DNA from: Synechococcus sp. CC9616 | Lineage (GTDB): Bacteria; Cyanobacteriota; Cyanobacteriia; PCC-6307; Cyanobiaceae | Length of the DNA stretch: 39,219 bases | Direction of reading: 5' to 3' | NCBI RefSeq assembly: GCF_000515235.1 | Contig: NZ_KI911558.1 | Coordinates: 1,307,898 to 1,347,116 of the forward strand | In this document: in pieces, positions 8,782 through 16,409 of the stretch | Position numbering within the stretch: the first letter of the stretch is position 1 | Layout: each line of letters opens with the position of its first letter | Program-made: the position numbers and the translations under genes | The notes under the pieces: model-generated | What the model was told of the DNA's origin: nothing | Database searches by the model: none | The model's input: only the letters and a program-made list of their open reading frames with translations

Positions 8782-9315
8782 TCAGATTGCCCCGACAAAC
8801 GGTCTCCGAACAGTCAACGCAAGATCAAAGACAAGAGTCGCCAACATCAAAAGCCAAACCCCTGGTGACAATGGCAGGAAGAGACCAATGAAGCCAAGAA
8901 GAAACAAAGCCAGCGATGTTAGGAGTGCCGAGAGAGACAACGACATGGATAGAGCGTTTGCCAAACAACGGGCGGAATCACGCATCCAAGACCTGCTTTG
9001 AGCAGAAACAGGGCGAACCACCTCTGTCGGTGAGAGAGGAGTCTCGGAGACAACAATTCTCTGACGGATCAATTGTTGACGAACACCATCACGCACCATT
9101 CCAGTTAGATCCTGCCCAAGTTGAGGACTTAAATTCCCAATCCTCATGATGATCAAAGACCCAGACAAAGTGTTCAGACGGATCACCCACTCGGATGGGG
9201 GGAAGATCTGTTCAAGATCGCTGCGTAATCGCGTCCAGTCAAGTTGCTGAGCTCGAACGATTCGATATCGCCAACGGCGATTGGTTGAATGCATCAAATT
9301 CAAGGCGGGAGCCAT
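8782..9315 (-). CDS. HMA-like module fused to LPxxPG membrane hairpin (first copy)
   Basis: About 177 residues from the ATG at 9315. I prefer this start to 9369 because it lies 5 bases after the ATPase stop and avoids an overlap. The N-terminal 70 residues show the alternating pattern of an HMA-type domain (RRWRYRIVRAQQ, then LNTLSGSLIIM) without the CxxC metal site. The C-terminus has two hydrophobic segments around GFIGLFLPLSPGVWLLML, resembling PGPGW/DUF454-type membrane proteins. The copy at 13368-13799 shares this architecture. It lies between the active and the degenerate ATPase genes and was probably cotranscribed with both. It may be a membrane chaperone or adaptor; the function is unknown. 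Confidence 0.68.
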   Translation of the reverse strand: MAPALNLMHSTNRRWRYRIVRAQQLDWTRLRSDLEQIFPPSEWVIRLNTLSGSLIIMRIGNLSPQLGQDLTGMVRDGVRQQLIRQRIVVSETPLSPTEVVRPVSAQSRSWMRDSARCLANALSMSLSLSALLTSLALFLLGFIGLFLPLSPGVWLLMLATLVFDLALTVRRPFVGAI

Positions 9316-9320
9316 CGATA

Positions 9321-11864
9321 TCAAGCCACCATCACGTTGTAGAGATTGCTGTCTTTGCAATAGGTCCACTGGAAGCCCTCTGGGTCATGCTCTGCAATCC
9401 AGGAGCTGAAATCATCACGCCGGCGACGGGCCGAAATTTTTTGATAACTCACACCCACCCGCTCAGAGAGCTCCGTCACCTTGAGAGGAAGTGCTGACAC
9501 CTTGCTCTTTTGCACTCCCGCGCCATCAGTTGCAACAGGCTGTAGGGCTGTGACCGATGGTTCAGTGGCAAGTGGTTCAGTGCCCGATGATTCAGGCACT
9601 GCATGCCGCGATGGCAGCTCGCGAGCCTGGAAGCCCAAGGCACGAATGGCATTGCCAGCAGCAACCAAACACGATCCATTGTTCAGGAAAACCGCTGCAA
9701 TCGGGCTGACGGGAAGGAACGTACCGATCACAAGGGCAGACAGGTTGGGGACACCGACAATGGCGATGTTTTGCTTCACCAAACCGAAGGTATGACGAGC
9801 AAGATCTTGAGCCACTATCAGATCGGAGACCCGATCATTTGTGAGAACAATGTCTGCCGTTTCACGAGCAAGATCACTACCAGAGGCGAAGGACACCGAG
9901 ACATCTGCATAGGCGAGCGCCGCGGAGTCGTTGATGCCGTCCCCAACGAACACCACTTTTTTCCCTTGGGCCGTGAAGTGCTGAACGAGTTCCGCCTTTT
10001 GATCAGGAAGGGCGTCTGAATGAACCTCCTCAGGCTTCAATCCAATGTCTTTGGCAACAGCATGAGCAACCGGAGCAATATCACCAGTCAACATGTGAGC
10101 CTCAATTCCACGGCGATGCAACTCCGCAATCATGTCGGGAGTATCTGGACGCACCTGATCAAGGGCATAGTGAATGGAGGCCAGACGACCGTTCACAGAG
10201 AGATAAATAGGGGTTGCAACCCGAAGCTTGGGATCAGCTTCAAACACCGGAATTACGACATTTTCGTCCTCGAGCAACTTGGAATTACCCAGAAGGACCG
10301 TCTGACCATTGACCTGCGCGCAGACACCACGTCCAACCCTGTAATCCCAACTTTCGCAATCGATCACAGACACTTGCTCTTGTTCGGCATAGTCCCGAAT
10401 AGCTTTGGCGATGGGGTGGTTCAGTCCCTGTTCAAGTGAAGTTGAAAGCTGAAGAAGCTCATGGATTCTCTCGTGGGTTGGAGAGGAGATCACAGCTCCA
10501 GAATCATCGAACACCAAAACCTCAACGATCGAGGGATGGCCTTCTGTCAACGTTCCTGTTTTGTCGAAGACAACAACATCGATCGTTTCAAGCTGTTCAA
10601 GAGCACGGCCGCTTCGAATCAGCAGGCCTTGACTGCCTGCTCTTGTGAGGGCGGCCATAATGGCCGTTGGAACAGAGACACGAAGACCCGTTCCAAGGTC
10701 GAACATCAGCAATGAAGCTGCCTGGGCGATGTTGCCTGCACTCAGCAACAGAGAAATGCCTGCCAGAGCCAACGTCGGCATCACGAATCGGTTTGCAATA
10801 TTGGCGGCAAAATTTCCAACTCTTGTATCAAAAACAGGCGCTTCTTCAATCATTTTGGTGATTTGACCCACTCGGGTGTCGTCACCAACGGCAGATGTTT
10901 CTACAACAATGTTGCCCTCAAGAACGATGAATCCAGCCAGAATTTCATCCCCAGGCCCTGAGTGCCTTGGTACTGATTCGCCTGTTAGTTTGACAACATC
11001 AAGTGACGCCTCACCCGACTCAATGACGCCATCAATGGGTATCTTGTCCCCTGGCAAGAAGACAACACGATCACCAGCTGATAAATCAAAACTGGACACG
11101 ATTACCTCACCATCTTCGGTAAGCAAGCGCACATCTGATTGAAGGCTGGAGACTAGATCTGTATTGGAAGAATGAGCAATACGCTGAGTAGCATCACGAA
11201 CAGCCTCACCACCCTCGATCATGGTGATCATCATGGCAGGCCCAAGCAGGAAGCCCTCAAGGCTGTGAAGGAGAACAGCCAGAGCATCTAGGAAATCGAC
11301 ATTGATTTTCTTGTCCTTTTTGAGGCCGTCCCAAGCTCTTTTAAAACTCAAATGAGCCGAGACAATGATGAAGCCCCCAACAGCCAAGGGCGGCAATGCG
11401 AGTGGTCCGGAAAGAATGGCTAATGCCAGTGAGCAAACAGGAAGAACGATGCGCGTTGGAACAAATTTCTCATCATCCTCATCATTTTGTTGAGAGGCCT
11501 CAACGCTTGACAAGGTAGGTTCTACAACGGGAATTAATGGAATATCACCGCTGTTCTGTGGAAGAGAGTTCAACCACTGCAAGGCGTCAACATTGCATTT
11601 TTTCGCAAAGACAACGACATAACAACAAGCCCAACGGTTAAAACGAACAGCTTCAACGTCATCCAGTGAGTTGATATGTCTCTCAAAATTATCTGGATCC
11701 TTTAATCCAGGCGAAACACTAAATCGCAGCCGCTTGGAAGAAGCATGCAAAATTCGATCGATAAAGCGTGGAAGGCTGGGAGGACAAACTTTTTCTCTTG
11801 TACCACCAGATCCATCAATGACATCAAATCCGGTTGTCGCGTCGACTTGAAAGGAAGCAGCCAT
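9321..11864 (-). CDS. P1B-like P-type ATPase with atypical metal motif and C-terminal HTH-like extension
   Basis: This 847-residue membrane pump has all catalytic elements: TGES (294-297), phosphorylated Asp434 in DKTGT, HP (483-484), TGD (593-595) and GDGIND (641-646). The N-terminal 35-100 region is HMA-like but lacks CxxC. Where copper or zinc pumps carry CPC or SPC, this one reads DLGTGLRVSVP (389-399), so the substrate is not predictable from the usual rules. After the last membrane segments comes a Pro/Glu/Thr-rich linker (about 748-790) and then a small domain, LSERVGVSYQKISARRRR, resembling a helix-turn-helix. It follows a DUF5132 gene and precedes the HMA-LPxxPG and pseudo-ATPase genes on the same strand. 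Confidence 0.88.
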   Translation of the reverse strand: MAASFQVDATTGFDVIDGSGGTREKVCPPSLPRFIDRILHASSKRLRFSVSPGLKDPDNFERHINSLDDVEAVRFNRWACCYVVVFAKKCNVDALQWLNSLPQNSGDIPLIPVVEPTLSSVEASQQNDEDDEKFVPTRIVLPVCSLALAILSGPLALPPLAVGGFIIVSAHLSFKRAWDGLKKDKKINVDFLDALAVLLHSLEGFLLGPAMMITMIEGGEAVRDATQRIAHSSNTDLVSSLQSDVRLLTEDGEVIVSSFDLSAGDRVVFLPGDKIPIDGVIESGEASLDVVKLTGESVPRHSGPGDEILAGFIVLEGNIVVETSAVGDDTRVGQITKMIEEAPVFDTRVGNFAANIANRFVMPTLALAGISLLLSAGNIAQAASLLMFDLGTGLRVSVPTAIMAALTRAGSQGLLIRSGRALEQLETIDVVVFDKTGTLTEGHPSIVEVLVFDDSGAVISSPTHERIHELLQLSTSLEQGLNHPIAKAIRDYAEQEQVSVIDCESWDYRVGRGVCAQVNGQTVLLGNSKLLEDENVVIPVFEADPKLRVATPIYLSVNGRLASIHYALDQVRPDTPDMIAELHRRGIEAHMLTGDIAPVAHAVAKDIGLKPEEVHSDALPDQKAELVQHFTAQGKKVVFVGDGINDSAALAYADVSVSFASGSDLARETADIVLTNDRVSDLIVAQDLARHTFGLVKQNIAIVGVPNLSALVIGTFLPVSPIAAVFLNNGSCLVAAGNAIRALGFQARELPSRHAVPESSGTEPLATEPSVTALQPVATDGAGVQKSKVSALPLKVTELSERVGVSYQKISARRRRDDFSSWIAEHDPEGFQWTYCKDSNLYNVMVA

Positions 11865-11896
11865 GAGTAGGAAATGGTGGGATTTTTAGAAAAGAA

Positions 11897-12247
11897 TTAC
11901 TCGACAGTCACATCAGTAATAGTTGCTGATTTTGCAGTTTTAGGAGAGCCATTATTGGCCACCTCCTGATCTGCAATCTCCTCAGAGGATGATTCCGACT
12001 TAGCTTCTTCAACAAGATCAACAAAAGATTCAGCAACTTCTGCTGCGCTTTTGGCAACGCCACGCGCTACCTTGCCAGCAGCACCAGCTGCAACAATGCC
12101 AACTTTGACGCCATTTTTGGCCATGCTGCGACCAGCTTGCCCCATCGAATCACCCAATTCCTGATTCCCCATCTTTCGAACCACTGGTGCCATGGCCATG
12201 AGGGCAGCTCCAGCCCCAAATGCGACAACCATCTCAAATTCGAACAT
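11897..12247 (-). CDS. DUF5132-like small membrane-associated protein (first copy)
   Basis: About 116 residues from the ATG at 12247. I prefer it to the TTG at 12277 because MFEFEMVVAFGAGAAL matches the start MFELEYLIAFGIGAGL of the copy at 13803-14114. A hydrophobic Gly/Ala-rich N-terminal segment leads to a glycine-zipper-like middle (GIVAAGAAGKVARGVAK) and an acidic tail (VAESFVDLVEEAK). This matches the general form of DUF5132 proteins. No catalytic motif is seen, so a scaffold or membrane-lining role is possible. It is the first gene of the minus-strand ATPase run, 32 bases upstream of the ATPase, and divergent from the ArsA-like gene. Confidence 0.7.
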   Translation of the reverse strand: MFEFEMVVAFGAGAALMAMAPVVRKMGNQELGDSMGQAGRSMAKNGVKVGIVAAGAAGKVARGVAKSAAEVAESFVDLVEEAKSESSSEEIADQEVANNGSPKTAKSATITDVTVE

Positions 12248-12298
12248 GGGTGGAGGGGGGATTAATCCTTTAGACAACTTTACTCTGATTTATGTGAT

Positions 12299-13393
12299 TT
12301 GATATGTGGATTCCCCAAAAGCACCAATCTGTCGACAGCCGTGATCCGATTTATCAGCAGTGACCGGTGTCGGACACTACATTCCGTGATCAATGAGCTG
12401 ATTCAAGCAGACATTATCAGCTCAAAATCAATGCTCCTCGATACAAGAGGTGATTTTGCCGATTTAGAAACCGTTGACCAGGAGTATGAATGGATACAAT
12501 TCGATCACAATCAGGTTCTTGAAGATCTTTGGAATGAATTAAATCCACATGCAAAAGAATGGTGGGATCTCCTCGATATCAGCGACAAGCAATCTGCAGA
12601 ACTTCCATCTTTACCTGGCATAGAAGATATCACTCGACTAATTTTTATTTGTCGCCACCTAAATATGGAAAACAGTCATCAAGACATCGTCGTGATTTTG
12701 CCACACCCACATCACGCGATACGACTTCTAGGCATGGCACAACAAGGGCCTTTTTTGATCGAGAACCTGCTCGAACCTCTACTTAATTGGTGGGATAACA
12801 CCAGGAAGTCGTTATCAGCAGTAGAAACACTTCTAAGGATCAAATTGCCATCATCTCAGCAATTACGATTATCTGCTCAATGGAGACACTATTTTGAATA
12901 TCTTCAAACCTTGTGCAGTGACAGAATGCTCCATCGCCTTTATTTAATTCTTGATGGAGCTGATCAAAGCAGATTGAACTTAATGCGGCAACTCAGTTTG
13001 TGCGGCATGAATGCAGTCACCCCAAGCGGATTGATCATGAGTGATCTTGATTCACAGGTCATGGTTCAAATCAGCAAGGAATTAGATCCTTCCATGATCG
13101 AACTTGTATCGAGCGACCAACTCAGCAAGGCTAAAATAGAGACAATAGAGAGCAAATACAAGGCTGATCTTTTCTTAGATGCTCCTCATCAATCAATTAC
13201 TATTTACCTTCCAGGCGTTAACAAAGCCGAACTCGTCATTAAACAATCCGGTACCACCATCTTTCTATTTTATTTGGGCCAAAAACGTGTAATAGAACTA
13301 CCTGAAACTTTAAACGCACTAACTTGCCAAAAAGGACAAATTAAACTTGGCTGGCTAACGCTTCGTTTTATTCAACCGGGACAGAATGCTTAG
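12299..13393 (+). CDS. ArsA/Get3-like protein without Walker A, with HSP20-like C-terminal domain
   Basis: The 364-residue product has the plan of cyanobacterial ArsA-family proteins. Residues about 100-165 (ELPSLPGIEDITRLI, then IRLLGM and FLIENLL) match the ArsA segment around DTAPTGHTLRLL. Residues about 289-358 look like the ArsA HSP20-type domain (ITIYLPGVNKAELVIKQSG, ending LGWLTLRF). The P-loop GKGGVGKTT is absent: the N-terminus reads CGFPKSTNLST. The DTAPTGH box has become ILPHPHH, losing the Asp. The reading frame is intact, so it is probably a functional pseudo-ATPase and not a decaying gene. The start TTG 12299 is uncertain. Its 3' end overlaps the convergent HMA-LPxxPG gene by 26 bases. 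Confidence 0.72.
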   Translation: MICGFPKSTNLSTAVIRFISSDRCRTLHSVINELIQADIISSKSMLLDTRGDFADLETVDQEYEWIQFDHNQVLEDLWNELNPHAKEWWDLLDISDKQSAELPSLPGIEDITRLIFICRHLNMENSHQDIVVILPHPHHAIRLLGMAQQGPFLIENLLEPLLNWWDNTRKSLSAVETLLRIKLPSSQQLRLSAQWRHYFEYLQTLCSDRMLHRLYLILDGADQSRLNLMRQLSLCGMNAVTPSGLIMSDLDSQVMVQISKELDPSMIELVSSDQLSKAKIETIESKYKADLFLDAPHQSITIYLPGVNKAELVIKQSGTTIFLFYLGQKRVIELPETLNALTCQKGQIKLGWLTLRFIQPGQNA

Positions 13394-13799
13394 ATCCTGG
13401 TGGTCGCCAACCCAAAGACCAGGCAATAAGAAAAAAAGGTGTTCCAGGCATGATTGGCAAAATCCATCCAAGGATCGCGAAAATAATCATCGTTTGTGCC
13501 GTAACATGACAAAGCTGACGATTGAACAGTTCTTGACGTGTTGGTGGTAGTTGAGGACCGAAAGAAACAGTATTTACTAAAAAATGATCAAACCAGCCTT
13601 GAAGGTCTATAGCATTGAGTTTTACAGAACAATCACTAGAGGTTATCAACACGCCGGAATAATCCAATGCAAATCTGAAAATGTAAGTTGGAAAGCAATA
13701 CTGAAAAGAACTCTGCATGCATTGCTGAGATCTTTTAGAAAGTTTCTGATTAAACTTAAATCTTACGCGTCCCGGCAGAGCGTGCCGAATTTCAACCAA
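13368..13799 (-). CDS. HMA-like module fused to LPxxPG membrane hairpin (second copy)
   Basis: The 143-residue protein begins VEIRHALPGRVRFKF, the typical opening of HMA_2-type modules, followed by the strand-rich pattern VLITSSDCSVKLN and no CxxC. The C-terminal part is a hydrophobic hairpin, AILGWILPIMPGTPFFLIAW, of PGPGW/DUF454 character. It parallels the protein at 8782-9315 in architecture but not closely in sequence. The start is TTG 13799, 3 bases after the DUF5132 stop, so the pair is probably translationally coupled. As in the other half of the locus, a DUF5132 gene precedes an HMA-containing gene. Confidence 0.68.
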   Translation of the reverse strand: MVEIRHALPGRVRFKFNQKLSKRSQQCMQSSFQYCFPTYIFRFALDYSGVLITSSDCSVKLNAIDLQGWFDHFLVNTVSFGPQLPPTRQELFNRQLCHVTAQTMIIFAILGWILPIMPGTPFFLIAWSLGWRPPGSKHSVPVE

Positions 13800-13802
13800 G
13801 GT

Positions 13803-14114
13803 TTAGGATTTGCTGGATTTAGCTGATTTAACAGTCGCTTTTGGCTCGGCGAGATCAGCCTTAGCTTCGGCGAGAATATCGCCAAAACTTTCTCCAACTT
13901 CACTCAAACCAGACTTCATACCAGAGAAAAGGCCAGAAAATTTCGAGCCAATGACCAAACCCACTTTTAAACTTTGCTTTGTCAGCCCTCGTCCAGCGCC
14001 GGAAATGGTTTTGGTGACGCCACTTTCACGACCCGCTACGGAGGCTGCCACTGGTGTTAGAGCAACAAGACCAGCTCCGATACCAAAAGCAATAAGGTAC
14101 TCAAGCTCAAACAT
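13803..14114 (-). CDS. DUF5132-like small membrane-associated protein (second copy)
   Basis: This 103-residue protein has a hydrophobic N-terminal segment (MFELEYLIAFGIGAGLVAL), a Gly/Ser/Lys-rich middle and an acidic helical stretch, VGESFGDILAEAKADLAE, that matches the conserved end of DUF5132 proteins. A Lys/Ser-rich tail follows. It is a clear relative of the protein at 11897-12247. It starts the HMA-LPxxPG pair and is separated from the DUF1345 gene upstream by 102 bases holding an inverted repeat. The function is unknown; a structural or adaptor role at the membrane is a guess. Confidence 0.72.
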   Translation of the reverse strand: MFELEYLIAFGIGAGLVALTPVAASVAGRESGVTKTISGAGRGLTKQSLKVGLVIGSKFSGLFSGMKSGLSEVGESFGDILAEAKADLAEPKATVKSAKSSKS

Positions 14115-14146
14115 GGTCTTAAAACAGATAAACTCAATCTAGGGAG

Positions 14147-14183
14147 CTTTTGTGCTTTTGTGAAGTGTTGATGATCACAAAAG
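14147..14183. repeat. Tandem and inverted CTTTTGTG repeats between DUF1345 and DUF5132 genes
   Basis: CTTTTGTG occurs at 14147-14154 and again at 14155-14162. The second copy, extended to CTTTTGTGA, is followed after 11 bases by its perfect inverse TCACAAAAG (14175-14183). This gives a 9-pair stem in RNA from either strand. It sits downstream of the DUF1345 stop and upstream of the DUF5132 start on the minus strand. It could be an operator, an mRNA processing site or a partial terminator. Confidence 0.55.
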
Positions 14184-14216
14184 TGGTGCCTGCATCTCAG
14201 CAGGACAGTTGCCGAC

Positions 14217-14879
14217 TCAACTGACCTGGGTCACGAGGGAAAGAATGATCGAAAGAACCGTCGAAGCAAACAAAAAAGCTGCAATGCAGTGAATAATCAC
14301 GACGCGGCGAATTGAAGAATCTTCAACACTGCAATCAGTCATGGAATAAGTAAGGCCGATTGAGTAAGCAACATAGAGAAAATCGCTGAAGCTTGGCTCT
14401 GAACCCTGAAAAACGAAGGCCTGTTGAGCTTCGTTCTCTTCAAGCGCACGGGGATTCTGCTCAAAATAACTCTTTGCGTAGTAAAGAGCGAAACCGTTGT
14501 GCAATTGCAACCATGCAAGAAACAGTGAAATAAATGTCAAGAAAATCTGAACATAGTCCGGCAAAATGTTTTTCTTATCATGTAGATCATTGATGCAAAA
14601 ACAAAGTAGTCCCACGCTCATAAAAACAAGCGCCACAGTGCGTAAGGCAACATAGGATTCAACCGATTGCCAACGCTCAAAGACTTGACGTGTTTCATGC
14701 ATGGAAAGCGTCCAAGTTTTTCGATACAGCGTGACCAGATCCCACACCAGTGCCATGGTGATAGAAATAGTGAAGGCCTCTTTAAAAGTCACGAGTTGAA
14801 TCAAGATCAACGTGATGACCAATCCAACCATCGAGGACCGGATCAGACGATATCGATCTGAAAGGAAGCGGGGATGCAT
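14217..14879 (-). CDS. DUF1345 family membrane protein
   Basis: The 220-residue protein has about five hydrophobic segments and the DUF1345 hallmarks LHNGFALYYAKSYFE (about 127-141), then DFLYVAYSIGLTYSMTDCSV and the Arg-Arg plus His-rich stretch RRVVIIHCIAAFLFAS. The biochemical role of this family is not established. Its ATG lies 3 bases after the stop of the antiporter-like gene, so the two are probably translationally coupled and may act together at the cytoplasmic membrane. Confidence 0.8.
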   Translation of the reverse strand: MHPRFLSDRYRLIRSSMVGLVITLILIQLVTFKEAFTISITMALVWDLVTLYRKTWTLSMHETRQVFERWQSVESYVALRTVALVFMSVGLLCFCINDLHDKKNILPDYVQIFLTFISLFLAWLQLHNGFALYYAKSYFEQNPRALEENEAQQAFVFQGSEPSFSDFLYVAYSIGLTYSMTDCSVEDSSIRRVVIIHCIAAFLFASTVLSIILSLVTQVS

Positions 14880-14882
14880 CTT

Positions 14883-16364
14883 TTACATTTGAATATCTGA
14901 ACCTTGAACAGTCTGAGCTGTAATTCGGTTGTAAAATCTGGGTATCATTACTGATTTAACCAGCATTGAAATAATAACTGTTCCACACACTGAATTGGCC
15001 ATAAGATGATATGCCTGATAAGGAACAATTTCAGACATGCTTATCTCAAATATTTCCTCCAGTAAAATAGGTGCTTGTACTACTAAAGCCATAGAGACGG
15101 CACCCTTTGGACTCCAAGATGCCAAGATTTTTTTCTCGTCAATTGCGATTGTCTCTCCTCGAAGAAAAAGCCAAACACAGACTGGACGAATCGCAATAAC
15201 TCCAAGCCAGACATAAAGAGCAATTGGTAAATCAACGAAAAATGACTTCGCATTAAGGCCGAGACCGATCGCGAAAAATAGAATCGCTTCACAGGCAATA
15301 TTGAGCGACTCCAATTCCTCACTAAGGAATTTAATTTCATCTTCAGTGGATGAACTTCTGTACGAAATAGAGGTGACAACCCCCATAACAAGTGCACAAA
15401 GGTATCCCCCATGGCGCAGGGACAGATCTGAAAACACGTAGCCAAGAATCGTAAATCCAAATGCAACAAGCACAAGTTGAGGTTTGGACGTCACAAAATG
15501 ACGAATGACAAGATTCAGCAGATAGCCAAGGATCACACCACACACAATGCCTAGAAAAATGCCTTTGAAGATGTCCTGAACCAGAACACCTTGATTCATC
15601 GTTGAATAACCCGGATTAATTTGCAGCCAAAACAGAATAAGCAGCTCAGCTACAGCAACTGAAATCGCTGCCGAAATTGATGTTTCTACTTTGAAAATGT
15701 TGATAAAAATGGCCTGAAATTTTTTAACCTTTCTTGCTACAAACGAAAACGAGTTCCAATCATTGACTGAGAGAGAATAAATAATGACGACAGTGATTAG
15801 AGTGAGAACACCTTCATCAACTCCCTCTGCATAGCCTAGCTTCTGGAAGACTCCCAGCCCAAATCTTATATACATTAACCAAAACAACATACTTAATGCC
15901 GTGCCAAATAGGGCTAACTGCATGGAGCTGAATAACAAATTACTTCTCTTCAAGAGCAACCGATCTGATGTCAAACCGCTAAAAAACAACAGCACACAAA
16001 GAGCAATGACATGAACCTGCTCCAGGGGAATAGTATTAAACGTAAAATTTGCAATATTGATGCACAATCCAAGTAAAAACAAGAAGATTGAACCCGGTAT
16101 ACTTAGCTTAGCCCCAAACTTATCGCATAACGTGCTGACAATCAGGAGAAGCGCAAAAGCAATAAGTGTCGTTTGAAATGATATCTCTAGAGAAGAAGTT
16201 GCTTCTGACGAATTTGTGATGGTACTGGACGCGTGACGCTCTGCTGCAAAAACAATCCAGGAAGGTACACCGAACACAATCACATCAACTCTCAACTTGA
16301 TTCTGTACACAGAGTCACAATTCAATTGACATAGGTGAGCGAATGCTGACAACTTGCCGGTCAC
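14883..16364 (-). CDS. CPA1-type cation/proton antiporter-like protein, ion-binding ND motif missing
   Basis: The 493-residue protein has about twelve hydrophobic segments and the overall NhaP/CPA1 order: FFSGLTSD (127-134), a TDP-like site reading SVND (199-202), an ESxxND-like site reading ETSISA (227-232), and SPKGAVSMAL (418-427) for the usual WGPRGAVSLAL. The Asp of the first site remains. The Asn-Asp pair that binds the ion in CPA1 exchangers is Ser-Ala here, and Arg in the last motif is Lys. Simple Na+/H+ exchange is therefore doubtful; a channel, sensor or different ion is possible. The start is GTG 16364, divergent from the carbonic anhydrase gene 45 bases away. Confidence 0.78.
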   Translation of the reverse strand: MTGKLSAFAHLCQLNCDSVYRIKLRVDVIVFGVPSWIVFAAERHASSTITNSSEATSSLEISFQTTLIAFALLLIVSTLCDKFGAKLSIPGSIFLFLLGLCINIANFTFNTIPLEQVHVIALCVLLFFSGLTSDRLLLKRSNLLFSSMQLALFGTALSMLFWLMYIRFGLGVFQKLGYAEGVDEGVLTLITVVIIYSLSVNDWNSFSFVARKVKKFQAIFINIFKVETSISAAISVAVAELLILFWLQINPGYSTMNQGVLVQDIFKGIFLGIVCGVILGYLLNLVIRHFVTSKPQLVLVAFGFTILGYVFSDLSLRHGGYLCALVMGVVTSISYRSSSTEDEIKFLSEELESLNIACEAILFFAIGLGLNAKSFFVDLPIALYVWLGVIAIRPVCVWLFLRGETIAIDEKKILASWSPKGAVSMALVVQAPILLEEIFEISMSEIVPYQAYHLMANSVCGTVIISMLVKSVMIPRFYNRITAQTVQGSDIQM

Positions 16365-16409
16365 TCATTGCCAGTTACCAGTGATATAACCCAGTAAAAG
16401 GATCAGGTC

